Assembly (NCBI GenBank): GCA_949316495.1
Contig: OX439004.1
Coordinates: 374,501 to 438,500, forward strand
Origin: Amphiduros pacificus
Lineage: Eukaryota; Annelida; Polychaeta; Phyllodocida; Hesionidae
Length of the DNA: 64,000 bases
Direction: 5' to 3'
This document shows positions 1 through 13,800 of the stretch, piece by piece; the stretch's first letter is position 1; the number at the start of each line of letters is the position of its first letter. Made by a program: the position numbers and the translations under genes. The notes under the pieces were generated by a model. The model saw only the letters and a program-made list of their open reading frames with translations. It was not told the DNA's origin and ran no database searches.

Positions 1-3000
1 CCTGTTAATAAGTCTGACAAAAAAGAAACTAGAGATCAAGGAAAAAATAAAATACAAAGAACAAAATCATTAGAAAGGATGGATACAAATGATCCTCCTG
101 ATATAAATAGCATTCAAGTGCACTCCAAGCATAATCGTAGTAGAATTAAATGATTATGTTTGACCACATTGTATTATTACTCATTATTTTAAATATGGCT
201 ATTTGCAATATTATACAATGGAATTGTAGAGAATTTGAGGCAAACAGGCCAGAACTGGAGTTATTAGCCCAAAAATATAATGCAGCAGTTATTTGTTTAC
301 AAGAAACTAAATTCAAAGATAATTCCACAACATTTAAGGGATATGTGATTTATAGTAAAGTTGGTTCAATAGATGCAATGGACCGAGCACATGGCAGAGT
401 TTCTATTTTTGTTAAATCCTGTATAGCCCAAAGTAAAGTAACATTAAATACTAATTTACAAGCTTCTGCTGTTAGGGTTACCTTGCACAATACATTGACA
501 ATATGTTCAGTATATTTGCCACCAAGTGAACCAATTAATATTACAGATTTAAATAACTTAATTACTCAGCTGCCACAACCATATATGCTAGTTGGTGACT
601 TTAATGCTCATAACTATCTTTGGGGTGGCAGAAATAATACTGATGCCAAAGGACGTATAATAGAAGATTTTTTAAATAATAATAGTTTGTGCCTTTGGAA
701 TGACGATTCTCCAACATATTTACATCCTGCTACAGGCTCTTCAACATCAATAGATCTCTCCATGTGCACTCCAAATTTATTTTTAGACTTCCTGGGAGGT
801 AGAGGAAAATCAATGGGGTAGTGATCATTAATTACCCCATTATTTTAAATAACCATTTTCCTTCACCAGATGAACGAATCCCCAAGTGGAAATTTCATAA
901 AGCCGATTGGGCAAAATTTCAAACATCCTGTTTTAATAAAATAACTCCAGACATTTTTAACACTGTAGATGATACTCTTCAAGTTTTTACGGATACATTG
1001 TATGATATTGCTGATGGCTGTATTCCCAAATCAAAGCCAAATTCTAAAATTAAAGAAAAACCCTGGTTTAATGATGAGTGCAAAAAAGCTGTCAAGGAGC
1101 GAAAAAAAGCTTTAAAAATATTTAATCGACAGCAAACTCAATATAATTTGCACCAATTTCATATAAAAAGAGCTAAAGCCCGTTATATTATTAAAATAAG
1201 CAAAAGAAAAAGTTGGAAAGATTACATTTCTAAATTAAATACATGTTCACCAATTAAAAAATGCTGGGATATGGTGCGTAAAATTACTGGGAAGGGATGT
1301 GGGGCAAGGATCAAACATCTAAATCATAATGGCCAATTAATTACAAATCCCACCAAAATAGGTAACACAATAGGTCAAACCATTTCCAAGAATTCCTCAT
1401 CTGATAGTTATTCTACAAAATTCCAACAAATAAAAAATAGAAAAGAAAGAAACCAACTAAATTTCATATCTAATAACTTGGAACATTATAATAAGCCATT
1501 CACAATATCAGATTAAAAACTTGCTTTAGATAAATCCCATGATACCACTCCTGGACCTGATCATATACACTATCAAATCCCCAAACACCTCCCTGACCAA
1601 ACACTTGGGCATCTTTTGGATATTTTTAATAATATTTGGGAAAGTGATAATTTTCCTCCTTCATGGAGTGAAGTCACTATCATTCCTATTCCCAAACCTG
1701 GCAAAGACTCGTCAGATTCAAATAATTATCCTCCCATTGCATTAACAAGTTGTATTTGTAAATCAATGGAACAAATGATTAACGAGTGTTTAGTTTGGTT
1801 TTTAGAAACTGCGGCTTATATTTCTGTTGCACAGAGTGGCTTTAGAAAAACGGAAGTACTGTTGACCATCTGGTACGTTTAGAAACGTTTATACGAGAGG
1901 GTTTTATAAAAGGCGAACATGTGGTTAGTATTTTCTTTGATTTAGAGAAAGCATACGACACCACATGGAAATATGGAATAATGAGTGATTTATATGATAT
2001 GGGATTAAGGGGTCGTTTACCCCTTCTTATTCAAAATTTTCTATCAAACAGACATTTCAAAGTTTGAGTGGGTGCATCACTTTCTGATGCTTTTGATCAG
2101 GAAATGGGTGTTCCACAGGGTAGTATATTATCAGTCACCCTTTTTATTATTAAAATTAACAGCATTATTGATTGTATGAGGTCTGGAGCAGATTGCTCAC
2201 TTTTTGTTGATGATTTCAACTTAAGCTACAGGTCAGCAAGCATGCATACAATAGAACGACAGCTCCAACAACACCTAAATAGATTACAAGAATGGGCTGA
2301 TAACAATGGATTTAAGTTTTCTTTGAAAAAGACCGTATGTATGCACTTTTGTAAAAAGTGGAAGGCACACCCAGATCCTGATCTACACCTTAGCGAAACT
2401 CGAATCCCTGTTGTCGAAGAAACCAAGTTTCTTGGACTTATATTTGATAGAAAACTATCTTTCATCCCTCATATTAAATATGTAAAAAAGAAATGCCAGA
2501 AGGCATTAGATTCATTACGGATTCTCGCCCATACCGATTGGGGAGGGGACCATAATGTTTTATTACAATTATATATAGCGCTGGTACGATTATGGGTGTA
2601 TGGTATATGGATCAGCACGTCCATCGTATATTAAAATGCTCAATCCTGTACAAAATCAAGGGTTAAGACTATGCCTTGGTGCATTTCGTACCTCGCCTGC
2701 AGATAGCTTGGCAGTAGAGGCAGATGAACTGCCTCTTGATTTAAGAAGAGAAAAGCTTGCCCTTCAGTATGCTGCAAAAATTGCTGCTTGTCCAGACAAT
2801 ACTGCACATGATATTATATTCAATCCAAATTATGTTGATCTTTTTGATAATAAACCAAATACAATACCAACTTTTGGCATTCGCATCAAAGAATCTTTAC
2901 AATCCTTAAATTTAAATCCAAATCAAATAGCTAAATTTTAATATCCAGAAACACCTCCATGGACCTATGAAACTTTAAATATTAATGTAGCCATGTCGGA

Positions 3001-4114
3001 ATTAAAGAAATACTCAACCGATCCATCCCTGTATATAAATAGATATAATGAAATAAAATCTATCTTCACTGGATATCAGTGTATATACACTGATGGATCA
3101 TTTGATGATGACAAGGCTGCTGCAGCTGCTGTTAAGGGCAATCATATTTATTCAGAACGTCTGCCAAATAAATCATCTATTTATTCTGCAGAACTTCATG
3201 CTTTATACCTAGCTTTAGATCATGTGGAGACTTCTCCACATCAGAAGTTTTTCTGATTCTTTGTCTTGTTTACAAGCATTGAAAGCCAAGGATTGGAAAA
3301 ATCCTTTTATTTTAAATATCCTTGAACGGTATCTTAAACTCTGTACTGAGGAAAATAAAGAGATTCGTTTTTACTGGATTCCCAGTCATATTGGAATCCT
3401 TGGAAATGAGGCTGCTGACCAAGCTGCCAAAGCAGCATTGGATAAGCGCCCAATAAATATGCTTATACCTTATACAGAATTTAAATGGCGTTCTAAATGG
3501 CAATCACGCTGGAACGAAGCTATTTTTAATAAACTACATGAAATTAAGCCCGTTCTTGGAAAAACTAAAGGTTGTATTAGAATTAACCGAAGAGAAGAGT
3601 CTGTTTTAACTCGTATAAGAATAGGACATAGTCGTTTGACACATTGCTATCTTCTGAAAGGCCTCAGTGTATTGGATGTCAAAGAGCTATGGCTGTTAAA
3701 CATATTTTAATTGAATGTATCGATTTTGATATAATTAGGACTCAATATTTTAATGTACAGGATTTACATTCGTTATTTGATACTGTAGATACTTCTGTGA
3801 TAGTATCGTTTTTAAACCAAATAGGGCTTTATAACCAATTTAAAGTGTGGAGCTCTTGTTTACTTAGGTCATTGACCTATTTATCAAGAACCACGAAACA
3901 TCAAATGGTATTTAAAGTCTTTTAAATTGAATTTATTTATACAAATTTATTATGTCTAAAAGTGATATATTGAAAGGATTTTGTTGATATTTTGTGTTGT
4001 TAAGATTATTTACATATCATATTGATTTTATAAACGTTAATGTTTTACCATTTTTAGGCACTGAATAACCTTGATGGTTGATGTGCCCCTAAGCAACCAT
4101 TCATTCATTCATTC
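1..4114 (+). mobile_element. LINE, I group with RNase H (Nimb-like), copy 1; 5' part outside window
   Basis: Non-LTR retrotransposon. Bases 1-149 are the end of ORF1 and match 21625 onward in the second copy of the family. ORF2 follows with APE endonuclease, reverse transcriptase and RNase H. The 3' end is a short (CATT)n tail preceded by a segment almost identical to the 3' end of the second copy. The RNase H after the RT and the absence of a poly(A) tail fit the I group; similarity to molluscan Nimbus-type elements is my recollection of that family. The element lies in the intron upstream of the first visible phospholipase exon, in the same orientation. It ends next to an antisense fragment of LINE family B, so it probably inserted into or beside that older fragment. 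Confidence 0.9.
195..3925 (+). pseudogene. ORF2 of LINE copy 1: endonuclease, RT and RNase H, broken
   Basis: The start at 195 gives MAICNIIQWNC, the usual APE N-terminus. Endonuclease motifs visible are LQETK and GDFNAHNYLWGG. The RT shows PPIALTSCICKSMEQM (fingers), FFDLEKAYDTTW (motif A), GVPQGSILSVTLF (motif B), LFVDDFNL (motif C, FVDD rather than FADD) and KFLGLIFD. RNase H shows YTDGSFDDD, the AELHALYLAL region and WIPSHIGILGNEAADQAAK, that is D, E and the C-terminal H/D. The frame is broken about eight times, for example near 815, at the TAA at 1514-1516, near 1850, at the TGA near 2065, near 2600, at the TAA at 2939-2941, near 3235 and near 3650. It retains the ~99-codon RT fingers segment that copy 2 has lost. 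Confidence 0.9.
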
Positions 4115-4115
4115 T

Positions 4116-4232
4116 AATTGATCTGCAACCGCCCCTCTGTTAATTTAGAGATAAATGTAAGGTTGGAAACAGGTCTGTAGTTCTTCTCAACCAGTTCTAG
4201 ACCAAGTTTCTTCAGCAGGGGTGTTGACAGGT
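4116..4232 (-). mobile_element. Fragment of LINE family B (CR1/L2-like), antisense
   Basis: The stretch with GGTTGGAAACAGGTCTGTA and GTTTCTTCAGCAGGGGTGTT closely matches 28000-28110 in the antisense family B LINE. On the minus strand it encodes a piece of the RT fingers region. It directly follows the (CATT)n tail of LINE copy 1. Confidence 0.75.
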
Positions 4233-4266
4233 AATGTAAAGTAACGTAAAACCCCAAATAAACAAA
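4233..4266 (+). mobile_element. SINE 3'-tail remnant
   Basis: The words AATGTAAAGTAACGTAAAACC followed by AAATAAACAAA resemble the 3' tail of the tRNA-derived SINE copies at 5.6, 57.9 and 58.7 kb. Only the tail is present. Confidence 0.45.
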
Positions 4267-4755
4267 TCTGAAAAATTTCATATTTCTGCTACATCTATAT
4301 ATTTACTTGTAAAAGCCAAAACCCACCAGCCAAAGGATGTTTATATATTCTTGATATAGACAAGGAACTGACAGATTCATCAATTCATCAGTTGTGCTTA
4401 ATTCTGGTTTCGGAAGGCAGGCATCAAAAGTTCAATGTCCCAGGAAATTCCCTGTATTTTGCAGACACGGATAGGTTTAAAGGTTCACATACAATGTTTG
4501 ACTAGCCATCAATGACTGCTCTCTAATGGCTGTTTGTTAAACAGTTTTGTATCCAAGAATCAACTTGCATTGAGATCCCATGATTTTCAGGTTTATGATT
4601 GGGGTGCTGATGATAACCTATATCGAAAGCTTAAGTAAAATCAAGGACGAAAGCTTGAGTAAAATAAAGGATGAGCAAGTCAAAATGATTCCTTATTTTA
4701 CAGTCTGAGATGTATCCTGTAAGGTTTGAGTTAAATGTGTTTCTCTTCTTTGCAG

Positions 4756-4851
4756 CTTTGTTTCAAGCAGTTAGGCACAAATCACAGGACACCTATGATT
4801 ATTACGTTGATGGTGGACTTTTGTGTAATTTTCCAATCCATTGTTTTGATG
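4756..4851 (+). CDS. Phospholipase exon A: patatin DGG motif
   Basis: Acceptor TTCTTTGCAG and donor GTAAGA flank 96 bp. The exon enters with two bases of a split codon and leaves with one. It encodes YYVDGGLLCNFPIHCFD; the Asp of DGG is the second member of the patatin catalytic dyad. This is the first exon of the gene in the window. Confidence 0.88.
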
Positions 4852-7800
4852 GTAAGAGTTTTGATTGTCTGTTCCTTTGATTATCAATCATTTTCCATAC
4901 ACTCCAATCACCAGTTGAGATGTCTTCAATAAAATTGCTTGCTTGTTATAATTCTGATATTCCTTGTGATACTCTACTATCCAGTAATCTTTGGAATTAT
5001 TGGAGGAACATTCAAATAAAGGTGCAGATAAATGTTCTTTCACAGTATGAAGAGTCTGTTAATCTAATTTCAGGTTGGTATTTATCTCTTAAACCAGAAG
5101 ACAGTTTCCTCAAACGCGTACACCCCATAAAGGATTTGGCTCGACTATATGATAAAGCTGAAAGGTTTGGCTCCTACAATGAAAAAACACTAGGATTTCT
5201 CTTGGTAAGATTTCAATATATCAAAAAACAACTTGCAAAAACATATTTTCTTGCACAAGTAGAATGATAGATTTAAAATATAAATAAGAGTGGTGCTCCA
5301 CATGCAACACGGATGGCAAAGAATTACAACAAACAAAACAAAAATTACAACAAACAAAAAAATACAACAAACAAAACAAAAATTACCAAAAAAATACAAC
5401 AAACAAAACGAAAATTACAACAAACAAAACAAAAATTACAACAAACAAAACAAAAAGTTACAACAAAAAGACGCAAAATGAAACAATCATTGCAAATTGA
5501 TGGGGAAGTTGAAATTATCTTTATTCATCTTTCAAAAACATTTAATTTGGTATATTGTTAACCCGTTGTCCTTGTAAATCTGTGACCGGGTGGGTTATCA
5601 AAGACCTGCAACATGACAATTCAGTGAGGCAGCACTATATCTGCTACAAGTAGGTCTCATCACGAAATGACTGAAATAATGTTGAAAGTGATGTAAAAAC
5701 CCCAAACAAACAAACAAACAAACAAATCGATCTGTTTGATAATTATTTAATATTTAGTGTGTATAAAACTTGTAAATGTGTTTATATCTTGTAAAGTGTC
5801 AAGAAAAATGTGTTTTATATAAATTTATCTATAACGATGGTATCCATTTGAAAATAACCATTGATATTGTACTATGTGATCTGACATTGTATAACTACGT
5901 ATATTATCTTGTTATATGTATACTCATTAGAGATGTAGATAAAATATGAGAGTATGTCGATTTGAAAGTGTAAAAATACAGGTGATTGACAAATATTGTA
6001 TCATATATATAGGCCAAAGTATTCTGTACAGCTATCAAGATTATTGAGCCATGATGCTCAGAGACATAGGTTTCAACCACAGGCCATAATAATGCCTAAT
6101 CTATGTCAGGATGTGAGCCTAAATGTGAGCCTAAATGTGAGCCTAAATCTCTAGCTTATGTATTTTCTTGGGTTGTACCTTTCACTGCATCATATCAAAA
6201 GCGAGTATTGAAAAATGCATGTCATATATATATATATATATGTATATTTCTTATAAGTAATGCTGAACAAAGATTTTATTATTAAAACATTGACCTTACA
6301 GCCAACATTTACATTGTAAAAATCTTTTAAAAGAAAAGGGCATGTCATATAGCAATATACAATAGCAATGGGGCATACCCCGCCAAGGCATTGGGGCATA
6401 CCCCATTGTGACAGCTGTCAATCAACCACACGCAACACTCTGTATATAACGCTTGACATGAGGTATCTCCTGGTCAGTGGCAGGTCAGTTGTAGGTCAGT
6501 ACTAGGTCAGAGATAGAAATAAAGGAAGCAATATCAGATCAAACCTGCCTCGAGTTATACATAACAAGCCAGATATCACAATAACCAGAGCGTCAACAGT
6601 TAAGAAGGCCTTTTTTTCAGCTTTTTTTCAGCTACCACTTTTTCAGCTACTTTTTTCAGCTACTTTTTTCAGCTACTTTTTTCAGCTACTTTTTTCAGCT
6701 ACTTTTTTCAGCTACTTTTTTCAGCTACTTTTTTCAGCTACTTTTTTCAGCTACTTTTTTCAGCTACTTTTTTCAGCTACTTTTTTCAGCTACTTTTTTC
6801 AGCTACTTTTTTCAGCTACTTTTTTCAGCTACTTTTTTCAGCTACTTTTTTCAGCTGTTTCCTGCAGTAAAGATATTCTTCTGTACATTCCATTTTGAAA
6901 CATTCAGCACATCTATGTTTGTAGATTCATTCCTATTGCCCAATCACACTGCTTTTGGGTTGCTTTTCAAGCTGTTTTCTTTTTACATATAGTTTTGTAA
7001 TTGATGATTTGAGGGGAGGTTTGTCAAATTTTACTTTTAAGTCAGGTTCAAGGATTCAGTCCCAGCTCCAAATTTCAGGACATTTCTAATGTCCTTCTTG
7101 TTTTCCCGAGTCTTGCTCAATTATGATGGCATTCGGATGGCCTCGTATCCTATTTCACGTACAAAGAAACACTATAATAACAATTAAGTCTTTTTTCTAA
7201 AATCCCATCCCCCAAATATTAAATGACCTGGATGTAAATCTCGCCAAATGTAGTTTGCAGAGTGGATTTACGAACTGCTAAAAGTAAGAAATGTATACAG
7301 TTGGGAGCGCCACCATCCCAAACCTTTTGATCACTATATCACTATATATGCTATGTTTGTTACAATATAGTCTATATATATATATATAATCTGTTTTCAG
7401 TATTCTGAAGATGAGCCTGATGTTTTGCAATATCTTCTGGAAGGAAGATCAAATTTACGGCCGGACGTAATTCCAAAGACTAAACTGTCAGTGTAAGTTG
7501 GCCAGTTCAGGGACTGACCATTAATCTCACATTGGGTAGAATTCCGAGGGAAGGGTCTCAAGCTGGTAAAAGCCAATTGTACAGAGATGAGGAAGATTTG
7601 AACAAATTTGGACTCTCTTCACTCATCACTTAAATATGTTTGGGGTGCTGGGCAATTCTTCTGGCATCAGCAACAAAATAATATAATTTACATCATGACA
7701 GCATTGAATTAAAATAGGTTGTTTATTATATATATTGGTAAGATGTTTAGCATGATTACTCAAAATCTATAAAAGTATTCATGAAATCACACTGGTCACA

Positions 7801-10800
7801 GGCAATTCTACAGAAAATCAACCAAATATTCCAACCATTGTTATTGTGTTTTGCTGAAAGTGCCAAGTATTGGTCGTACTATTTTAACCACCAGGTGGCC
7901 ACATGTATACAAGCATGTGACCTCTATTGTGGTCTGTCAGGGTGTTTGGCCTGTACCAATGGATACACATTAATGGACAAACAGGCCTCTGTAAGCCAAA
8001 TCACTCTGTTGTCCCAATCTGGTGCCCAACTGTTAACAAAACTTTACTGAGCAGGTGTTTGCACTAGATCACTAGTCAGCTAAACAAAGTGTCCAATGGA
8101 TGATTTAGATTTTAGCAGAAGACTCCTCGACTTCAAATGGCACAGAAATTTATGTAGGGGAAATATGATGGTTAATAACTTTTGATCGCAGAGTTTGAGG
8201 TATAAACACATTATATTATATTATGCAAGGCAAAAGTGCATGAAAACCTCATTTCACAAATGCTTTATTGAGTAAAACATATACTTACCTCCACACAGGT
8301 TTTTGTATAAGTCTATCTTAACAATTACATTTGTTTAATAAGACATTCAATATTTTCAACCTATTTGTTCAGGAAAAATAATGTTCAGATGTCTGAAACA
8401 TGTTTATAGTTGGAGCTGGAGAAAAGGTACATCTGTTTGAATAAAGCATTAGGTTATTTACTACTAAATCATAAATCTATTAAATATACATTTAAGAATG
8501 AATTTTAGGGGGAACGATTGGTGGCCAAAATGAAGGAGAAAAAAAGGGGATATGTTTTGTTTTGGAAAAAGAAAATAAATATTCAGAATGGACTTGAACC
8601 AAATAAAATATTTTTCTCAGCCCCACTAAACAATCAATAGTATGTCCCTTACTACTAATGCACAACAAGAACGATTTTGAAGAAAAACCTCAATGATTTG
8701 ATTGTCGAGCAAAATAAGTGCAAATGTTCATAATGCAGCTTACATTTCTTATGTTCCATGATGCAGCTAATATATTTTATTTGTTCCATGATGCAGTTAA
8801 TGTTTCATGTGGTTCCATGATGCAGATAATATATTTTATGTAGTTTCATGATGCAGCTAATAATATATTTTATGTTGTTCCCTGATTCAGCTGATATATT
8901 CTATGTTGTTGCATGATGCAGCTGATATATTCTATGTTGTTGCATGATGCAGCTAATATAGTTTATGTTGTTCCATGATTCAGCTGATATATTCTATGTT
9001 GTTGCATGATTCAGCTAATATAGTTTATGTTGTTGCATGATGCAGCTGATATATTTTATGTTGTCCCCTGATGAAGCTAACATATCTAATGTTTTAAGTT
9101 GTTCAATGATGCAGCTAATATATTTTATGTTGTTCCATGATATAGCTCTTATGTTGTATGTAGTTCATGATGCAGCTAATATATTTTATTTTGTTCCCTG
9201 ATGCAGCTAATATATATTTATGTTGTTGCATGATGCTCAGGAAGCGGCCTACCCACTACATGCAGAGAGACCAGACGGGAGACGACCATGATGCCCTCTG
9301 TAAGGCTGCTGAACATTTTCTGCAGGTAGACTTCTTCCAACATATCATATTTGAAGGAAATGTTGCTCCAATATTTTAATTGTTTACAACACCAAAGTAC
9401 AATTTAGCAACATACATTTTATTAAGTCATTTTCATGCACTTCATTATTTTTATTATTTTTTATCAATATGCATGGGTACCATTAAATTAATATATTATT
9501 AAATAAAAAAAATCTAAGCCCTTTTGAAGCTTTTATTCCTGTTCAGCATATAATAAGATTTAAGAACTGTTTCAACAGTTCCCAAACCATCATTTTTAGG
9601 ATATCCATATAAAAGTCAAACTATTTCTCCTTTCCTAAGTTATGGAGCAAAATAAATGGGTAACCAACCAAGAGCAAAATATTTCAAAAATGCTAAAAAA
9701 AACGGGACTTTTTCAGACGTTGACACAGCGTTTTCACTCAAGACTGTTCCTCGATGATGCCAAGCTTGCAGATTTCAATGCAAGCTTGTGTAGAGGAAAG
9801 TCACAGTCCTTGGGAAATAGATCAAAAGTATGACTTCTGATGGTGTGAAACCTGAAAGAGTGTTTGATGTTGATGGGTAAAGTCTATTAGTGTTGTGGCT
9901 TGAGACAGACATATAATGTTTCAAATTGAATCAGTGATGATTTGATTTTGTTCTTTTGTTCAGATATTAAGGGACCATGACTTTGATGAGAACAGCACAA
10001 TTGATAGAGAAGAAATGGGAAAGGCGATTGAAAGGGTAGGTGTTTATTTTAATAAATAACATATTCAGCACAATTCTAGTTATAAAAAAAATAGATAAAA
10101 ACCTGTCATGCTCAACTCTTTCCAGTGACTGGGGATCACTTTCGTTATATTAATTCTCATAGGTTTTATAACCTCACAAGTAGATTTTCCAGTTCTGTGT
10201 TACTGTTTGATTGGTATGACCATGGACAAGGTATTGTTATTTCCTGTGGGCTGGAAATTGTTTTTTTATTATCAGTGATCACTATGATTTGAACAATTGA
10301 CAGCACTGTGGAGTATTTGTCTTGTATTTGATTTGGTTAGATATGAGAAATTGGCTGCTCCACTTGCGTCTTGTTGGCATGTAGAGCCTATGTAGTATGG
10401 CTACACAGGTAGAGGAGAGACCAAATGCACACTTTCTCCAATCTGTGTGTAATACTCATACAGGCCTAATACAGGGCCTTACACTTATGAGCAACTATCC
10501 TATCTTGCTATACTCTGCATTACACAGGTAGTATTCAATTACTACCTCTACCTCTACCTAAATCTTATTCAAAGTCATAAATACTTGCCTTGCTCACAAA
10601 AATATCATCAAATCTGAATTGACCAAAATTAAGTCATAAACTGTAATCAGGTGTCTAACCAGGGGTCTGGCACTGCCAATACAAAACAAATCTATTTGTA
10701 TTCTTTCCCCAATGGCTTGACAGCCAGATTTTTCTTAATGCTAATGACTTGCACTCGATTCTATGTGCACAGTTATAGCATTGGGGGCAGGGACTGATAT

Positions 10801-13800
10801 AATAGAGAGGTCCTGCTATGGAGGGTAATCTCACTAAACCCAACTGCACTGTCAACATTAAAACATACACACTCCTATGAGGCGCACAGAGCACTAACAG
10901 GAATTCAAATATCCTTGTTAACCTCAGGGTTACCAATGTCCCTATCACACCAAACTATCAACCAGGGAAATAGACCTCCCTGCATACCTAACCTACCTCC
11001 TGTCACATATACTTTTCTATGTCAGATCAGTGCTGCCTATCAACCTACTCCTCGAGTGCACTACATCCTTAACATCAGCAATACTTTTCATTTCAACTAC
11101 CAGGCTCTGAGTACTATAATGTACATTAACAATTAGTGGCTGCTAACTACTGAAAAAATAGAAATCTTCAGCTCCTGAATCAAGAAAAATTAATGATTTA
11201 AAACCCCACTCACCTTTAAATACTTCCAAGACCAAACCCTAGGAGCAATGCAGAATTACAATACAATACTACCTTATTCGCCACTCATGATATCAAGGCA
11301 CGAACATTGACAGATTTTATGACATTTGTACACAAATATATTTAAACAAACATTTTATTCATTTCAAAATTATGTGAATATAAAAAAAAATCTTTGGAAA
11401 AAAATAAAAGCAAAGTAGTTCAGCAGAGGGGTGATCCGCAAAAAAATATCTTATAGCGGCAGAACACTCTCTTGAAGCACCAAGTCAAATATCAGTCAAT
11501 GCAGATATGCCCAAATGCTATTTCCTGCACTTTGGTCTCCTTGACCTTGTCTCAGGCTCATCCATTTCTTCCTTAATATCCTACACATCCGTTCTTAAAC
11601 TTATATAACACACAAAAGTTTGTCTGCTTTTTTCTTTCAGCGCATGCACTATTGTGTATGAATATATTTCTACACCATGTACTTTGTAAAGAAAAAAAGT
11701 CATAACATCATGGTGTAATGACGACAGTACAGAAAGTTCAACACAATAACATCATTGTTGTCAATCGATGAGTAAAATGTTTGCTTTGTTGAAAATGGTT
11801 TTATTTTGTGTTGTTTCTATATTGTTTCTATATTTCTTTGTTTAAATATTTAATTTTATTTGTGTACTTTCTTATCTGTTTTTGTATTTTTTACTATTTG
11901 TTTGGTTTTGGAGTACCGCCTTTTCTTGTTCAGGGAACAGAGTTCTTCCTATTTGTGAACATGTGTTTCAGGCGCACAGGGAAACAGAAAGCAAATATGT
12001 TCTTGAATTGATGTTTGGGAAGAATGTATCTGCGGATCATATTTTCAACTTGCTGGATCAGGATCAAAATGATGAGGTGATTCCGCACAATGCAAAATTG
12101 TATTTTGAATGTTAATAGCAAAAATCAATCTTATAGATATCCTTAAACCATTTTAAAACCAGTTTTGAAATATCACTGTTGAATAGATCATGGAACATTG
12201 AATTAATAGAAACTCCACTTTGGATGATAATTTCAGGTGACATTCACAGAGCTCTCAACATTCCTAGAGAGGAGAGGGGTGGACATGCAGGCCCAGTTTA
12301 TTGGTTATCAGAGAAGAGACATAGATTCCTTGTCTAGTTTCGCTGCCTGTGTCCAGGAGGCACTGCTGCTTAACACCAAGCGGGCATATGTTGAGGTCGG
12401 CTATAGGCATTACATTCTGCATATTTCAGTTACATAAGTATATGACATAAACATGCACAAAACAGAACAAACGCTCCATTGGCCAAAAGGACTCCAGACT
12501 ATTTACTGGACAAATAAATAATAATAAATATACATTTGAATCCCCTTGTAACCAGAGCACACTGATAATGAGAAGGCACAATCCTCCGTTAATTGACAAT
12601 AGTTATCTGAATCAGTTGACCCTGTTATGTAATGAGATTATAGAGATTCTTATGTAGGGGAATCAACATAGACAGCATTGTTGATTTCAAACTATTTTGT
12701 GCCTCCACAGAAGAGCTCTTACTTCAAAGTTCAACTCCATTGAATTTTGCAAAATGTCGTGAATCATATACCAGAAGGGAGTTCAGATTGACAGTGTGCA
12801 ATACATAAATCAAATTTAAATTACATATGCATGCCATATTACACGGGTTAACAAAACGGAAATCATTAAATCCAACTTCCCTTTTGCTCATTTTGTAGAT
12901 TTCACAATTGATAAAATGTGAATTTCTCATTATTAGGATGAGACTGAAACGATCTGAGATGAGTTTTCAATGTGTCCAGTACAGTTCAATAGTTCCAAAT
13001 GTTTTATCTTACATGTTTGATTATATGCATTTACATTTCACTCCTGACAGGATTGCTCACTCGAAATATTTGCCTGAATCCACATTTCCATACAAACAAG
13101 GACTTTATTTAACCTTGGTTTCATGACAATGCATCAATCCTAAACACATGCCAGCAGACAACACTCATCTTGGCTATTGGATCAGCAAATTATTATTCTA
13201 AATAATAATATTCATGATTTTCAAGATGTGGTGTTGCCCACATTTGACCATTTCAGCCATGTTGGAAATCAACAAATCACATGTCACCTGTACATGCACA
13301 ATGGTTCAGTTTCACTACAGCATAAATCATAAATCTGTATTATAATATCAATACAATTATAGTTCATTTTAACCTCTTCTTTTGTCACCTGTTTTTTTTT
13401 TTATTGCAAATTTAACACATTTTCACTTACTTTGAGAATTTATTTTAATTTATCATGCACCATTATGATAAGAGGAACTTATTGGGGGTTATTTTTTGAA
13501 AATACACTAATATTTTATATATATGAAACTTTAAAAGATTGCATTGTGTCAATTTAAAGTCTCTCAATTTTCATCTTTCGTATGCCTACCACATTCACGC
13601 TATTTCCAACCAAATTTACCTTATCAATAAATCTCAAAATTGACAGACATAATTTTCATTTTATTTTCAGCATTAAATCTTTTTTCTAAGTTGTATAATA
13701 TATACTTTAATAAATTAACCACCAATAAGGTGTTGTTATTATAGATAATACAGATAGCAGATTGGTCCAAATAAAGAATTTATGAGCTCATTCTTGAAAG

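Noticed and set aside
4606-4640. Hammerhead-like CTGATGA...CGAAAG words
   Set aside because: The sequence between them cannot form stem II and no cleavage site or stem I pairing follows.
5290-5561. Asn/Lys/Gln-rich proteins over the A-rich repeat
   Set aside because: Two overlapping frames from a low-complexity intronic repeat; no other support.
6410-6562. Possible solo LTR (TGTGACAGC...CATAACA with a TATA-like and an AATAAA-like motif)
   Set aside because: No target-site duplication, no second copy in the window and no internal sequence; the end motifs are too short to claim.
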